From Clostridiales bacterium (GTDB lineage Bacteria; Bacillota; Clostridia; Lachnospirales; Lachnospiraceae): a DNA stretch of 6,126 nucleotides. Below the pieces are notes generated by a model. That model saw nothing but the letters and a program-made list of their open reading frames with translations, was not told the origin of the DNA and did not search any database. Position 1 is the first letter of the stretch; every line of letters starts with the position of its first letter. The position numbers and the translations under genes are program-made. Positions 4,669 to 6,126 of the stretch are shown one piece after another. The DNA is taken from positions 1-6,126 of the forward strand of contig JAJUHH010000192.1 of assembly GCA_029267975.1 (NCBI GenBank). Direction: 5' to 3'.

Positions 4669-5799
4669 ATGATCGGAGATAATGGGATACGCATTATCTA
4701 TGGAGATAATCCCAGGCATATGGTGAAAGAATTACTGGAAGTCATAAAACCGGAAGAGGAAATCGATAAAAATGCACTGATTGGAATCAAACCCAATCTC
4801 GTTGTAGCAAAGCCTTCGAGCCTTGGTGCAACAACCACTCCAGCTATAGTAGAAGGGCTCATTGAATATTTGAAATCAAAAGGGCGAGATCAAATAGTAA
4901 TTATGGAAAGCTCATGGGTGGGAGATAGGACCTCAGAAGCTTTTAAAGCATGTGGCTATGAACAGTTGTCTAAGAAATATAATGTTCCGCTGATTGATCT
5001 CCAAAATGATAAGCATAAGGTTTATGAGATTGGTGACTTGAAGTTAAGCATTTGCGATTATGTTGCAAAGGTTGATTATCTAATTAACATACCAGTTCTC
5101 AAAGGACACTGCCAGACGAATATAACCTGCGCTTTAAAGAATATGAAGGGCTGTATCCCCAATTCTGAAAAAAGAAGGTTTCACACCATGGGCTTGCATA
5201 AACCGATTGCATATTTGAACAAGGCTATCAAGCAAAATCTCATAATCGTTGATGGTATGAATGGTGACCTTAACTTTGAAGAAGGCGGCAATCCGGTTCA
5301 GATGAACAGGATAATCGCAGGAAAGGATCCTGTGCTGATCGATGCTTATGCAGCACATTTGATTGGTTTTGGTATAGAGGAAATTCCATATATTACTATG
5401 GCTGAAGCGATTGGTGTAGGGAGTACCGATTTAGATCATGCAGATATTGTTGAATTGAACAAGGATAATGGTAGAAGAAAAATGACACCTACAAGAAGGG
5501 TTCAACAGTTATCAAGATATATTATCGAGGACAGTGCTTGTTCAGCTTGCTATGGAAGCCTTATTTATGCACTGGAAAGACTGGATGAAAAAGGGCTCTT
5601 GAATCAATTAAAAGATAGATTACACATAGGTCAGAACTATAAAAATAAACAGTATCAAGGGATAGGCATCGGAACATGCACTTCAGGATTTGATAAATGT
5701 GTAAAAGGCTGTCCACCAAAAGCAAGAGATATTGTAGAATATCTGGAAGGGGGGTCTCAGATAAAACGTCATATAAGCATATGTAATACGAGCAAATGA
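4669..5799 (+). CDS. DUF362-domain protein with a C-terminal cysteine cluster
   Basis: From the ATG at 4669 the protein has 376 residues. Residues 36 to about 260 form the DUF362 domain (COG2006): IKPNLVVAKPSSLGATTTP (40-58), MESSWVGDRTSEAF (79-92), INIPVLKGHCQTNITCALKN (139-158) and MKGCIPNSEKRRFHT (159-173), with DGMNGDLNFEEGG (195-207) and KDPVLIDAYAAHLIG (219-233) further on. The C-terminus carries C291 and C294 (CSAC), then C337, C344 and C348P, a spacing that could ligate one Fe-S cluster, though it is not a standard ferredoxin motif. There is no signal peptide or membrane helix, so it is probably cytoplasmic. The biochemical role of this family is not established, and I give none. The start follows from AAGGAG at 4654-4659 and the promoter position. 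An in-frame ATG at 4630 would add 13 residues. The gene looks intact and no clear terminator follows. Confidence 0.88.
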   Translation: MIGDNGIRIIYGDNPRHMVKELLEVIKPEEEIDKNALIGIKPNLVVAKPSSLGATTTPAIVEGLIEYLKSKGRDQIVIMESSWVGDRTSEAFKACGYEQLSKKYNVPLIDLQNDKHKVYEIGDLKLSICDYVAKVDYLINIPVLKGHCQTNITCALKNMKGCIPNSEKRRFHTMGLHKPIAYLNKAIKQNLIIVDGMNGDLNFEEGGNPVQMNRIIAGKDPVLIDAYAAHLIGFGIEEIPYITMAEAIGVGSTDLDHADIVELNKDNGRRKMTPTRRVQQLSRYIIEDSACSACYGSLIYALERLDEKGLLNQLKDRLHIGQNYKNKQYQGIGIGTCTSGFDKCVKGCPPKARDIVEYLEGGSQIKRHISICNTSK

Positions 5800-5868
5800 T
5801 GATGCTGAGATTTGGGACAAAGCCAATGTTATAAGGCCAATACATTATTGTTTGGAAATATTCTGATG

Positions 5869-5874
5869 TACAAT
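5869..5874 (+). promoter_or_regulatory. Weak candidate -10 element before the last gene
   Basis: TACAAT (5869-5874) matches five of six -10 bases. The best upstream partner, TTGTTT (5848-5853), is only 15 bases away, so this is a poor promoter. Read-through from the DUF362 gene is an alternative because no terminator is visible between them. Confidence 0.25.
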
Positions 5875-5911
5875 CGGATGAATAGAAAAGTGCAATTCTT
5901 CAGGAGAATTT

Positions 5912-6126
5912 ATGATTAGGATCTATAAAAAAGGAACTGAGTTTATGGACAGCAATGGTGACATATTTTATAAAAACAAGTATAAATGCCGTAAAAAACT
6001 TATATTGGTATTTGTTGTTATTTTTGTTTGTGCTTTTATTGGAATATGTATTTGGAAAGGAAACCGGGCCTCTGCAGTCATTTCCTGTTCATCAGTATCC
6101 GACTTTCAGCAGGCAGTCTATTCCGA
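5912..6126 (+). CDS. Single-pass membrane protein of unknown function (3' end outside the window)
   Basis: The frame from ATG 5912 is open to the last base (71 complete codons). Residues 1-29 are hydrophilic and basic, ending KNKYKCRKK. Residues 30-48 (LILVFVVIFVCAFIGICIW) are a clear transmembrane helix, followed by a polar stretch. Positive residues before the helix predict an N-in, C-out topology, so this is either a signal anchor or the start of an exported domain. AGGAG at 5902-5906 precedes the ATG by 5 bases, which is slightly short. An in-frame ATG at 5945 with AAGGA at 5931-5935, 9 bases away, is an equally good start and would remove 11 residues. The visible part does not identify a family. 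It lies 112 bases after the DUF362 gene on the same strand. Confidence 0.65.
   Translation, partial: MIRIYKKGTEFMDSNGDIFYKNKYKCRKKLILVFVVIFVCAFIGICIWKGNRASAVISCSSVSDFQQAVYS

Noticed and set aside
5134..5358. Minus-strand open frame inside the DUF362 gene
   Set aside because: It is antisense to conserved DUF362 domain sequence.
5561..5845. Minus-strand open frame across the end of the DUF362 gene
   Set aside because: It is antisense to the conserved cysteine cluster and has no supporting ribosome binding site or motif.
1..6126. CRISPR arrays, tRNA or rRNA genes, insertion sequences, prophage or toxin-antitoxin genes
   Set aside because: I found no regularly spaced repeats, no tRNA-like cloverleaf ending, no transposase or integrase coding sequence, and no recognisable toxin or antitoxin.

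Overview
The window looks like chromosomal DNA from a low-GC, anaerobic Firmicute, most likely of the class Clostridia and possibly Lachnospiraceae-like. This rests on AT-rich intergenic DNA, strong AAAGGAG-type ribosome binding sites, consensus sigma-A-like promoters, and gene families common in motile anaerobic clostridia (bacteriohemerythrin, CheX, a short double 4Fe-4S protein, DUF362). The taxonomic call comes from family composition only, since no search could be run.

Layout, left to right: the last 16 codons of a plus-strand gene (1-51); a strong hairpin terminator (152-200); a decayed MATE transporter remnant (236-783) that has lost its N-terminal half and has a one-base frameshift near the C-terminus; a consensus promoter (883-911) driving a two-gene operon of bacteriohemerythrin (994-1422) and a CheX-like phosphatase (1412-1858), which overlap by 11 bases; an apparently decayed coding stretch and a GC-rich hairpin (about 1872-2020); a pyridoxal/pyridoxamine kinase (2134-2958); and a bidirectional terminator (2996-3031). 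On the minus strand follow a short QueG-related double 4Fe-4S protein (3827-3093) and, upstream of it, an aminoglycoside 6-adenylyltransferase pseudogene (4280-3890) that is broken by a stop codon and a large internal deletion. Back on the plus strand are a small remnant resembling the C-terminus of a BAAT-type acyl-CoA thioesterase (about 4382-4582), a promoter (4592-4620), a DUF362 protein with a C-terminal cysteine cluster (4669-5799), and the start of a single-pass membrane protein (5912 to the window edge).

The genes do not form one pathway. The clearest functional unit is hemerythrin-CheX, which suggests a link between oxygen or iron-redox status and chemotaxis signalling. Pyridoxal kinase is a housekeeping salvage gene. 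The QueG-like and DUF362 proteins are both redox-flavoured orphans. The most notable property of the region is gene decay: two clear pseudogenes and two weaker relics lie between intact genes in about 6 kb. I found no convincing sign of a defence system, CRISPR array, transposon or RNA gene, and no strong case for an entirely new system.
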